A DNA stretch of 5,097 bases from an archaeon (GTDB taxonomy: Archaea > Nanobdellota > Nanobdellia > SCGC-AAA011-G17 > GW2011-AR18), in the NCBI GenBank assembly GCA_023245565.1, contig JAHFKB010000045.1:1-5097 (forward strand). The letters run 5' to 3'. The notes below the pieces were generated by a model. It had not been told where the DNA came from and made no database searches. It saw only the letters and a list, made by a program, of their open reading frames with translations. The translations under genes and the position numbers were made by a program. This document shows, piece after piece, positions 1-5,038 of the stretch. How positions within the stretch are numbered: position 1 is the stretch's first letter; each line of letters opens with the position of its first letter.

Positions 1-89
1 ATTAATTCTAATACATTTTTAGAACTTAATTCATGAGTTTCTTTATGTAATACTTTATGTTCAGAATGAACCTCTTTCTTTTCTGGCAT
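1..89 (-). CDS. N-terminal part of an unknown protein (runs off the left edge)
   Basis: An open frame with no stop runs leftward from the ATG at 89 off the edge of the window, giving 29 complete codons. The visible start is highly charged (MPEKKEVHSEHKVLHKETHE, then a Leu/Ser-containing stretch) and shows no signal peptide or membrane segment, so it begins as a soluble protein. Histidines at residues 8, 11, 15 and 19 fall on one face if the segment is helical. The start is supported by a TATA box centred about 26 nt upstream on the same strand, which fits a leaderless transcript. It is divergent from the pilin-like gene at 181 with 91 bases between them. I do not recognise the family; too little is visible to assign a function. 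Confidence 0.6.
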   Translation of the reverse strand, partial: MPEKKEVHSEHKVLHKETHELSSKNVLEL

Positions 90-110
90 ATTAATTAATC
101 TTTAAAACTA

Positions 111-119
111 ATATAAAAA
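111..119 (-). promoter_or_regulatory. TATA box for the leftward gene starting at 89
   Basis: Read on the minus strand this is TTTTTATAT, centred about 26 nt ahead of the ATG at 89. That is the spacing expected between an archaeal TBP site and a transcription start at the first base of the start codon. It shares a 91-base divergent intergenic region with the TATA box at 151-159. Confidence 0.55.
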
Positions 120-150
120 GGTTTCTTTTGAATATATAACCAAAGTATAA

Positions 151-159
151 TTTTATATA
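151..159 (+). promoter_or_regulatory. TATA box for the pilin-like gene at 181
   Basis: TTTTATATA is centred about 26 nt upstream of the ATG at 181, with no Shine-Dalgarno-like sequence between them (the gap is A/T with a few C). This matches a leaderless archaeal promoter. A second TATA-like string lies at 131-138 but is too far upstream to place the start at the ATG. Confidence 0.6.
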
Positions 160-180
160 CTAAAAATATTCTATTTCTTT

Positions 181-525
181 ATGCAAAAAAAAGCCCAGGT
201 GACTTTATATTTTATAATTGGAATTATAATATTAACTAGTATTATACTAGTATTATATTTTAAATCAGAAGCTCTTAAATCTTTATTTAATAAACAATCA
301 GAAAACACAATAAATATTCCTAAAGAATTAATTCCAGTTAAAAATTATATAGATACTTGTTTAGAAAAAACATCACAAGAATCAATTTATCAAATTGGAA
401 GAAGTGGTGGTTATTCTTCTCCTTCTGAAGATATTTACATAGATTGGTTTACTGAAAATGTAACTTATTATTATTTAGATAATAAATCATATGTTCCAAA
501 TTTAGAACCATTCCAATTAGAATAA
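181..525 (+). CDS. Pilin-like class III signal-peptide protein, probably 3'-truncated
   Basis: This 114-residue protein begins MQKKAQVTLYF, an archaeal class III (archaellin/prepilin) signal. Cleavage by a FlaK/PibD/EppA-type peptidase is expected after Ala5, leaving Gln6 at the start of a hydrophobic helix (about residues 7-27). The mature protein would be anchored by this helix or assembled through it, with the remainder outside the cell. The segment around Cys60 (YIDTCLEKTSQ), the GRSGGY at 73-78 and the YYYLDNKSYVP at 97-107 resemble the start of a protein type common in Woesearchaeota/Pacearchaeota. From memory those are several times longer. This copy stops soon after that last motif, in a stretch that is also the 3' end of the opposing gene, so truncation is likely. 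Start choice is supported by the TATA box at 151-159. The family is inferred; the exact function is unknown. Confidence 0.75.
   Translation: MQKKAQVTLYFIIGIIILTSIILVLYFKSEALKSLFNKQSENTINIPKELIPVKNYIDTCLEKTSQESIYQIGRSGGYSSPSEDIYIDWFTENVTYYYLDNKSYVPNLEPFQLE
235..256 (+). repeat. Perfect 11-bp tandem duplication
   Basis: ACTAGTATTAT occurs twice head to tail (235-245 and 246-256), inside the codons of the hydrophobic helix of the pilin-like gene. The unit is not a multiple of three, so a recent duplication would have shifted the frame. The downstream frame nevertheless reads as a sensible protein. It may be coincidence in a low-complexity Ile/Leu/Val segment. Confidence 0.6.
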
Positions 526-872
526 TAATCTCCAATAGTCTCAATTTTATACCATCTTAAACCAATTTCAATATCTTTCCATTTTTTTATTAATGAAGCA
601 TCTATTTTTCTTCCATTAATTCTTAAGTTATTAGATTCAGAAAAATAAATTCTTTTACCATTTAATCTTCCTTCAACAACAGCATTTAAATTTACTTTAT
701 TATCTATAGTAACATCTTTATTATCAGTACTACAAATTCCATTATTAACACAAGAAGTAACATATGCTCTTTCTAATTCTAAATTCTTTTCAAGAGCATT
801 AGCAGAAGTTTTAGATAATAAGAGTAAAGAAAGACTACTAATGGTTATTTTAAAGTATTTACCTAAAACCAT
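471..872 (-). CDS. Secreted protein of unknown function, possibly an N-terminal fragment
   Basis: From the ATG at 872 this encodes 133 residues. Residues 1-26 form a Sec signal peptide: Lys5 and Lys8, a Leu-rich core (SLSLLLLS) and a TSANA cleavage site before Leu27. The mature part has Cys41 and Cys47, which could form a disulfide, a charged middle and the WYKIE segment near residue 107. The frame stays open upstream to a TTG at 977. The ATG at 872 is preferred because it starts at the signal peptide and has a TATA box 27 nt upstream. The start resembles that of longer extracellular archaeal proteins (transglutaminase-like in some, from memory), so the end near residue 118-133 may be a truncation. 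It overlaps the 3' end of the convergent pilin-like gene by 55 bases. No enzymatic motif is visible. Confidence 0.7.
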   Translation of the reverse strand: MVLGKYFKITISSLSLLLLSKTSANALEKNLELERAYVTSCVNNGICSTDNKDVTIDNKVNLNAVVEGRLNGKRIYFSESNNLRINGRKIDASLIKKWKDIEIGLRWYKIETIGDYYSNWNGSKFGTYDLLSK

Positions 873-893
873 AAATCCTACGAAAATTAAAAC

Positions 894-903
894 ATATATA
901 AAA
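894..903 (-). promoter_or_regulatory. TATA box for the secreted-protein gene starting at 872
   Basis: Read on the minus strand this is TTTTATATAT, centred about 27 nt ahead of the ATG at 872. It fits a leaderless promoter and argues against the longer TTG-started reading from 977, which would place the promoter inside the gene. A weak AGGAT sits just ahead of the ATG but would be unused in a leaderless message. Confidence 0.6.
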
Positions 904-982
904 CTTATGTTTGTAATTACTGTCAAATAGTATAAAGATTTCAGCAATGATCTCAAAATATATAAAGTTTTCTTCAAAACAA

Positions 983-1008
983 GTTACTACATAACTTTAT
1001 AAAGTAAC
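983..1008 (+). promoter_or_regulatory. Palindromic TATA region of the ATPase-VWA operon
   Basis: TTTATAAA at 996-1003 lies about 28 nt ahead of the ATG at 1028 and is the likely TBP site of the operon. It sits in a perfect 12-base palindrome, ACTTTATAAAGT (994-1005). An inverted repeat, GTTACT (983-988) and AGTAAC (1003-1008), also frames it. The symmetry could be an operator overlapping the promoter, or could allow TBP to bind in either orientation. No regulator is encoded nearby in the window. Confidence 0.55.
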
Positions 1009-1027
1009 AATTATTCAGACTCGGAAA

Positions 1028-2044
1028 ATGCTATCAGAAACATTTAAACAATTAAAAGGAAAAGACCCATTTAATGATATTTATGGCCAAGAAGAAGCAA
1101 AAAGACAAATTCTTTCAGCCATGATAATGAGTAGGCATATTATTTTAGTAGGCCCACCAGGAATAGGAAAAACAACTTTAGCTAAAAATATTTCAAAATT
1201 ACTTCCAGAATTAAAAGTAAATGATTGTAATTTTCATTGTTTACCTAATAAACCATTTTGTCCTGAATGCAAAACATCAACTTCAAAAACAAAGAATCTA
1301 AAAGGTGAAGAACGTTTTGTTAGAATTCAAGGATCTCCAGATCTAACAGTTGAAGATCTTTTAGGAGATATTGATCCAATAAAAGCAATGAAATTTGGTC
1401 CTCTAGCAATAGAAAGTTTTACTCCAGGTAAAATCTTTAAAGCTAATCAAGGTTTATTATTTTTTGATGAATTAAATAGAGCTCCAGAAAAAATTCAAAA
1501 TGCATTATTACAAGTTCTAGAAGAAGGAAAAGCAACAATTGGAAGTTATGAACTAGACCTAGAAGCTAATTTTATTTTAGTAGCAACAATGAATCCAGAA
1601 GATTTTGCGGCTACAGAAAAACTTTCAGAAGTACTTTTAGATAGATTTGATTTTGTTTTTATAAATTATCCAGAAACACAAGAAATAGAAAAGAAAATTG
1701 TAATAAATAAATCTGAAACTTTAAAAGAAATTAATTTTTCAGATAAATTATTAGATACAACTTTAGGATTTATTAGATCATTAAGAAATAATGAAAACCT
1801 AGAAAGAGTTCCAAGTGTTAGAGCTTCTATTGGTTTATATGAAAGAGCACAATCAAATGCTTTATTATCAAATAGAAAAGATGTAATAATCAATGATGTT
1901 TTAGAAGCTTTTGATTCAGTAGTAGCTCATAGAATTAGATTAAAACCAAGCATTAAATATTTAACAAATTCTAAAGAGTTTTTAAAAAAAGAATTTAATA
2001 AATTTAGAGAAACTTCTGAAAGCAATAAAGGCGAGTATCCCTAG
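1028..2044 (+). CDS. MoxR/ChlI-type AAA+ ATPase with a four-cysteine insertion
   Basis: This 338-residue AAA+ ATPase acts in the cytoplasm as the motor of a probable ATPase-VWA remodelling complex. Visible motifs, in order: Walker A GPPGIGKTT (42-50), Walker B LLFFDE (143-148), sensor 1 TMNP (187-190), the arginine-finger region LLDRFD (Arg206) and the sensor-2 region with Arg265 (VPSVRAS). These are the marks of the ChlI/MoxR (helix-2-insert) clade. Between Walker A and B is C67-x3-C71-x6-C78-x2-C81, a likely structural zinc site, with His70 nearby. The lid is complete, so the ATPase could work alone. The frame ends at CCC-TAG-TAA, and the VWA frame (+1) continues directly from there. No chelatase large subunit or cobalamin gene lies in the window, so metal chelation is not supported. 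The substrate is unknown. Confidence 0.9.
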   Translation: MLSETFKQLKGKDPFNDIYGQEEAKRQILSAMIMSRHIILVGPPGIGKTTLAKNISKLLPELKVNDCNFHCLPNKPFCPECKTSTSKTKNLKGEERFVRIQGSPDLTVEDLLGDIDPIKAMKFGPLAIESFTPGKIFKANQGLLFFDELNRAPEKIQNALLQVLEEGKATIGSYELDLEANFILVATMNPEDFAATEKLSEVLLDRFDFVFINYPETQEIEKKIVINKSETLKEINFSDKLLDTTLGFIRSLRNNENLERVPSVRASIGLYERAQSNALLSNRKDVIINDVLEAFDSVVAHRIRLKPSIKYLTNSKEFLKKEFNKFRETSESNKGEYP

Positions 2045-2045
2045 T
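2030..2045 (+). other. Candidate +1 frameshift site joining the ATPase and VWA frames
   Basis: The ATPase frame ends GGC GAG TAT CCC TAG. If tRNA-Pro on CCC slips one base forward onto CCT, reading continues as AGT AAA GAT in the VWA frame and yields a fusion of about 723 residues (338 + 385). The layout of a purine-rich GGCGAG, then TAT, then a slippery codon and a stop resembles the bacterial prfB site (AGGGGG, TAT, CTT, TGA). G-rich codons (GGC, GAG, CCC) are unusual for this genome and cluster just here. A second stop (TAA) follows in the ATPase frame. An extra C from a sequence error or mutation at 2039-2041 would look the same. This is inference from sequence only. Confidence 0.4.
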
Positions 2046-2159
2046 AAAGATAATATTAAAGAAGCAAAAACAGGATATGAACAAAAGGGAAATATAGATC
2101 CTAGTGAAGAATTAGCTCATTCTATAGTTGAAGGAAATAAACAAAGATCACAACAAGGA
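2037..2159 (+). other. Coding extension upstream of the first ATG of the VWA gene
   Basis: In the VWA frame there is no stop between 1986 and 3197. From about 2043 the reading is convincingly protein-like (SKDNIKEAKTGYEQKGNIDP, then EELAHSIVEGNKQRSQQG) and uses the A/T-ending codons typical of the genome; both other frames have stops here. No ATG, GTG or TTG occurs in this frame between 1986 and 2160. Codons that could serve as rare starts are CTG at 2016, ATA at 2025, ATC at 2037 and ATT at 2055. These residues therefore either follow a noncanonical start or are reached by frameshifting from the ATPase gene. Confidence 0.65.
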
Positions 2160-3200
2160 ATGTTATTAGATGCAGCATTAAATCAAGGTTTATTTGCATT
2201 TAATTCAGAAATGATGTTTGAAAATATAGTAAGAGATTATAATAATGCAGAAAGAATGTATGGTGAAAGTTTTCTAAGATTTGCATCTGGTTATGACAAT
2301 AATGCAATTAAAAAAAATATTAAATTTCCAGAATTTCAAAGAGAATTAAAAAATAATTTAGAACAGCAAGAACAAGAATTAAAAGATGAAGACTTAATAG
2401 ATGAAAAAGGTTCTATTACAGATAAAGGTTTTTCTCTAGCATCTATGATAATGTATATGCAAGAATTAGATGACCTAAGAGCTAAAGGTCTTGGTGAGAA
2501 AAAAACAAAAAAAGCAATGTTGTATGGGGATAAAGAAAATATAAGAAACTTCAAAGCACATGATAGATATAAAGATATTGCAATAAAAGCTTCTATTAGA
2601 AAAGCAATTAGAAAAAAACACACACAATTAGAAAGAGAGGATTTAAAAGTTTTTGAAAGAGATAACAAAGGAAAAATTTCCATAGTATATGGTTTAGATG
2701 CTTCTGGTTCTATGAAAGGTAAAAAATTAGAATTATGTAAAAGAGCAGGCATAGCTTTAGCATATAAAGCAATTGATGAACAAGACCATGTTGGATTAAT
2801 TGTATTTGGAAGCGATATTGAAGAAGTAGTTTATCCTACAAGAGACTTTTCTTTATTCATTAAATCAATAGTAAAAATTAGAGCTAAAAAACAAACAGAT
2901 CTCGCATTAACAATAGACAAAGCAATTCAAATGTTTCCAAAAGACAATATAACAAAACATCTTGTTTTAATTACAGATGCAGTTCCTACTGTTGGTAATG
3001 ATCCTAATAAAAATACTCTAAACTTAGTTGAAAGAGCAGCAGCTTTAGGAATTACAGTTTCTGTTATTGGAATTGAATTAAGTAAAGAAGCAACAGAATT
3101 AGCTCAGAAAATAATAGAAATAGGTCATGGAAGATTATATGTAGTTAAAGACCTAGATAATCTAGATAGAATAGTTTTACAAGATTATTATAATTTATAA
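2160..3200 (+). CDS. VWA (MIDAS) domain protein, partner of the upstream ATPase
   Basis: From the first ATG this gives 346 residues, but the true protein almost certainly starts earlier (near 2037-2043, up to 39 more residues) or is fused to the ATPase. Residues 1-165 are a helical, charged region of the kind that precedes VWA domains in ATPase-partner proteins. Residues 173-345 are a von Willebrand A domain. Its MIDAS is complete: D180-A-S-G-S184, Thr246 (KKQTD) and Asp273 (ITDAVPT), so it should bind Mg2+ and engage a carboxylate ligand in a metal-dependent way. There is no signal peptide, so it acts in the cytoplasm. In ChlD, ViaA and MoxR-associated proteins this domain couples an AAA+ ring to its substrate. 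It is co-transcribed with the ATPase and has no promoter of its own. The substrate is unknown. Confidence 0.85.
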   Translation: MLLDAALNQGLFAFNSEMMFENIVRDYNNAERMYGESFLRFASGYDNNAIKKNIKFPEFQRELKNNLEQQEQELKDEDLIDEKGSITDKGFSLASMIMYMQELDDLRAKGLGEKKTKKAMLYGDKENIRNFKAHDRYKDIAIKASIRKAIRKKHTQLEREDLKVFERDNKGKISIVYGLDASGSMKGKKLELCKRAGIALAYKAIDEQDHVGLIVFGSDIEEVVYPTRDFSLFIKSIVKIRAKKQTDLALTIDKAIQMFPKDNITKHLVLITDAVPTVGNDPNKNTLNLVERAAALGITVSVIGIELSKEATELAQKIIEIGHGRLYVVKDLDNLDRIVLQDYYNL

Positions 3201-3226
3201 AAATAAAAAAGCCCAAGAAAAAGTTC

Positions 3227-3255
3227 AATTGCCCAAAAATGCAATTTTAATTTTA
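3227..3255 (+). terminator. Possible terminator of the ATPase-VWA operon
   Basis: AATTGC (3227-3232) and GCAATT (3241-3246) form a six-base-pair stem with an eight-base loop, followed by a T-rich stretch (TTTTAATTTTAC). The stem is short and A/T-rich, so the T tract may matter more than the hairpin, as is common in archaea. It lies 27 bases after the VWA stop. Confidence 0.35.
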
Positions 3256-3317
3256 CTTATAAGTATTCTTGCGTTATAATAACTAAGAGTCTTAATAACA
3301 ATCTCATTGGTAAGATT

Positions 3318-3328
3318 TTTAAATATAT
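3318..3328 (+). promoter_or_regulatory. TATA box for the membrane-protein gene at 3349
   Basis: TTTAAATATAT, with the TTTAAATA core centred about 27 nt ahead of the ATG at 3349, and no Shine-Dalgarno between them. This indicates independent, leaderless transcription. The rest of the 148-base gap after the VWA gene holds only the possible terminator. Confidence 0.55.
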
Positions 3329-3348
3329 AAAACAATTTTTATTTTAAC

Positions 3349-3825
3349 ATGGATGTATTCGCACATGGATTATGGACATATGCAATCTATAATAAAAAGA
3401 AGTACAAATGGTTAGCTGCATTTTTCGGAATAATGCCAGATTTAATAGCGTTTGCTCCATTCTTTATATTTGAATTATTTACTAGAGGTTTAAGTTTTGG
3501 AAAGCCAGCATTAGAAAAAATTCCCAATTATGTGTTTATTGGTTATAATTTTACTCATAGTTTAATAATCTTCTTCTTAGTATTCAGCATAATATATTTT
3601 ATAACAAGAAAAATTCCATGGGTTATTGGTGGTTGGTTATTACATATCTTAATAGATATTCCAACACATACTAAAGAATTTTTTCCAACTCCATTTTTAT
3701 GGCCAATAAGTAATTATAAATTAAGTGTAATTAATTGGAGTAATAAGTATTTTATGATAATAAACTATTCATTATTAATTATAGTTTATATTTACATAAT
3801 ATTTTTTAGTAAAAAAACTAAGTAA
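3349..3825 (+). CDS. Multi-spanning membrane protein with conserved His/Asp (YdjM-like metal-dependent hydrolase type)
   Basis: This 158-residue integral membrane protein has hydrophobic segments at roughly 22-44, 61-86, 90-105 and 134-153. Polar residues at conserved-looking places are His6 (FAHGLW), Asp31 (GIMPDL), His70 (FTHSL), and His99, Asp103 and His107 (LLHILIDIPTHT). This His/Asp pattern at helix ends matches the family often labelled inner-membrane metal-dependent hydrolase (YdjM/DUF457-like). The opening MDVFAHGLWTYAIY and the DIPTHTKEFFPTPFLWP segment are familiar from archaeal and candidate-phyla homologs. The hydrolase label is a family annotation; the substrate is not known. 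The length looks complete. It has its own TATA box, and the next gene's TATA box begins 3 bases after the stop. Confidence 0.8.
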   Translation: MDVFAHGLWTYAIYNKKKYKWLAAFFGIMPDLIAFAPFFIFELFTRGLSFGKPALEKIPNYVFIGYNFTHSLIIFFLVFSIIYFITRKIPWVIGGWLLHILIDIPTHTKEFFPTPFLWPISNYKLSVINWSNKYFMIINYSLLIIVYIYIIFFSKKTK

Positions 3826-3827
3826 TA

Positions 3828-3835
3828 TTTATAAA
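3828..3835 (+). promoter_or_regulatory. TATA box for the secreted-protein gene at 3859
   Basis: TTTATAAA centred about 27 nt ahead of the ATG at 3859, starting 3 bases after the stop of the preceding gene. The gene is therefore likely to have its own start as a leaderless transcript even though it follows closely on the same strand. Confidence 0.55.
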
Positions 3836-3858
3836 TTTAAAAATACTAAAAATAGCTT

Positions 3859-4335
3859 ATGAGATATATAAAATATTTAATACTAGGAATTACTTTATTT
3901 AGTAGTTCTTTTAATTATAATAATTCTAATAAAAATAAAGATCCAGATAATTTAGAAAACAAAATTATTGAAAATAACATAAATAGAATAAATACTAGTA
4001 ACAGACAAAAACATTATAAAAAAGAACAATCAATTAAAGAAGAAAAAAGAATTTATTATGGAAATATTTATAATCAAGATAGAAAAACAATAGAAAAAAC
4101 TTTAGCTGATGATTGCAAAGGAAGTTGTTTATATTTTCCAGATAGTAAAGGAGAAATAAAGAAAGTAGAAACACTCACATATACTTTCTATGATCCAGAT
4201 GGTGTTTGTATTGGGGTAATAATAGGAGATGGTTGGATTTTATTAAATAAGAAAATGGGTCTAGAAGCATTTGGAAAAAATTCTAATGATGAAACTCCAT
4301 TTCAAGAAGTAGTAGACTGGGAATGTAATTATTAA
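3859..4335 (+). CDS. Secreted or membrane-anchored Asn-rich protein of unknown function
   Basis: This 158-residue protein starts with two basic residues and a hydrophobic segment (about residues 5-18, IKYLILGITLFSSS), read as a signal peptide or N-terminal anchor. Residues 20-65 are low-complexity and rich in Asn, Lys and Glu, most likely an unstructured linker outside the membrane. Residues 66-158 look folded: DDCKGSC (Cys86, Cys90), then a strand-rich part around YTFYDPDGVCIGV (Cys117), and Cys156 at the very end (DWECNY). Four cysteines in an exported domain could make two disulfides. I do not recognise a family. The start is supported by the TATA box at 3828-3835. Its stop lies one base from the stop of the convergent lipoprotein gene. 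Confidence 0.75.
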   Translation: MRYIKYLILGITLFSSSFNYNNSNKNKDPDNLENKIIENNINRINTSNRQKHYKKEQSIKEEKRIYYGNIYNQDRKTIEKTLADDCKGSCLYFPDSKGEIKKVETLTYTFYDPDGVCIGVIIGDGWILLNKKMGLEAFGKNSNDETPFQEVVDWECNY

Positions 4336-4336
4336 T

Positions 4337-4789
4337 TTATTTATATTGAGAAATTTCTCCTAATTTATGCCCTAAATAAACCACTTCACCTTCACTATGA
4401 ACAAAAACACTTAAACTAAAATGGGCAACAGCTCCACCATTTAAATCATCTAAAATAAGATTAACTGGTTTTGTAAATTCTTGATTAGGTCTTAATTTAT
4501 CAACTAAACCAGATTTAGGTTTTCCTATACAAGAATAAGGCTCATTAGGTTTTTCCATAGTAGCCACACATATGTTATAAATATAAGTAGCACCACTTAA
4601 AGATTTATTTCCATTATTTCTTACAATAAAAGAACCATCAACAACATATCCTTCATCTTTTAAACCATAATGAAAATTTTCTAAAGAAGAAGATAAATTA
4701 TATTCATTTTTCATTTCTTGTGTAAATAATTTTGAACAGCCCAATAAAGAAGCTAATCCAAATAATCCAACAAACTTATTAAATTTCAT
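4337..4789 (-). CDS. Lipoprotein with a beta-sandwich-like extracellular domain
   Basis: This 150-residue protein has a lipoprotein signal: Lys2 and Lys5, a hydrophobic core (FVGLFGLASLL) and the lipobox LLGC with Cys18 as the lipidated residue. The mature protein would sit on the outer face of the cytoplasmic membrane. Residues 46-132 alternate like the strands of a small immunoglobulin-like or FxLYD-type sandwich: YVVDGSFIVRNNGNKSLSGA, then DKLRPNQEF before the last strands. Both the internal Asn-Asn-Gly and the Leu-Arg-Pro turn are typical of such folds. Cys74 and Cys87 could pair. The fold is inferred, and no catalytic motif is seen. The start is supported by the minus-strand TATA box at 4811-4818. 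The gene converges on the Asn-rich secreted protein with a one-base gap. Confidence 0.75.
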   Translation of the reverse strand: MKFNKFVGLFGLASLLGCSKLFTQEMKNEYNLSSSLENFHYGLKDEGYVVDGSFIVRNNGNKSLSGATYIYNICVATMEKPNEPYSCIGKPKSGLVDKLRPNQEFTKPVNLILDDLNGGAVAHFSLSVFVHSEGEVVYLGHKLGEISQYK

Positions 4790-4810
4790 AAATAATATTT
4801 AGAAAGCAAA

Positions 4811-4818
4811 TTTATAAA
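4811..4818 (-). promoter_or_regulatory. TATA box for the lipoprotein gene starting at 4789
   Basis: TTTATAAA (the same on both strands) is centred about 26 nt ahead of the ATG at 4789. It lies in the 34-base gap after the upstream 69-residue gene, so the lipoprotein can be transcribed on its own as a leaderless message. Confidence 0.55.
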
Positions 4819-4823
4819 CTTAA

Positions 4824-5033
4824 TTACTTGTTTTTATTTTCTAACTTATTACTAATTACCATAATTACTATTCCAACAATTGCAATAAAAGCTCCTTCAA
4901 AAGTATGAAACAAATGAGAAGATTGTTCAGACTCATTTAATATTATATCATGTGCAGTATGGGGTAAAAACATCCATAATAATCCTAAGAATAATAACAA
5001 AGTTCCAAAATAATATAAATATTTTATTTTCAT
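4824..5033 (-). CDS. Small two-helix membrane protein with paired histidines
   Basis: This 69-residue protein has two hydrophobic helices, about 5-24 and 45-61, joined by a polar loop. Histidines come in two HxxH pairs at the loop edges: His25 and His28 (LPHTAHD), and His40 and His43 (HLFH). This spacing could bind a metal at the membrane surface. The C-terminus is polar (NKLENKNK). The arrangement is reminiscent of small archaeal membrane proteins of no known function, and I can give no activity. Unlike the other genes here, no TATA box sits 25-28 nt ahead of the ATG; that position is occupied by a hairpin. It may depend on read-through from the upstream leftward gene or on a more distant promoter. 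Confidence 0.65.
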   Translation of the reverse strand: MKIKYLYYFGTLLLFLGLLWMFLPHTAHDIILNESEQSSHLFHTFEGAFIAIVGIVIMVISNKLENKNK

Positions 5034-5038
5034 TTAAT

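Noticed and set aside
873..977. Extension of the leftward secreted-protein gene to a TTG start at 977
   Set aside because: The extra 35 residues would place a second hydrophobic stretch ahead of a normal signal peptide, and would put the TATA box at 894-903 inside the gene. The ATG at 872 has correct leaderless spacing.
1666..1893. Minus-strand open frame inside the ATPase gene
   Set aside because: It lies wholly antisense to a well-supported AAA+ domain, has no promoter and shows no recognisable motif.
1984..1990. The A7 run as the site where the ATPase frame shifts into the VWA frame
   Set aside because: After this run the VWA frame uses codons rare in this genome (CTG, GCG, ATC, GAG, AAG), while the ATPase frame stays typical until about 2020. 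The switch therefore belongs near 2039-2043.
2336..2752. Minus-strand open frame inside the VWA gene
   Set aside because: It is antisense to coding sequence. Its Phe/Leu/Ser/Ile-rich product is what the reverse of Lys/Glu-rich codons gives.
1028..3200. A magnesium or cobalt chelatase (ChlI/ChlD) for chlorophyll or B12 synthesis
   Set aside because: The fold and motifs fit the clade, but no large chelatase subunit or tetrapyrrole gene is nearby. Most archaeal relatives with this label are general ATPase-VWA pairs.
4348..4359. GAGAAATTTCTC palindrome as a terminator between the convergent genes
   Set aside because: It has no room for a loop, lies inside the lipoprotein's coding sequence and has no following T run. 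It is probably chance in AT-rich DNA.
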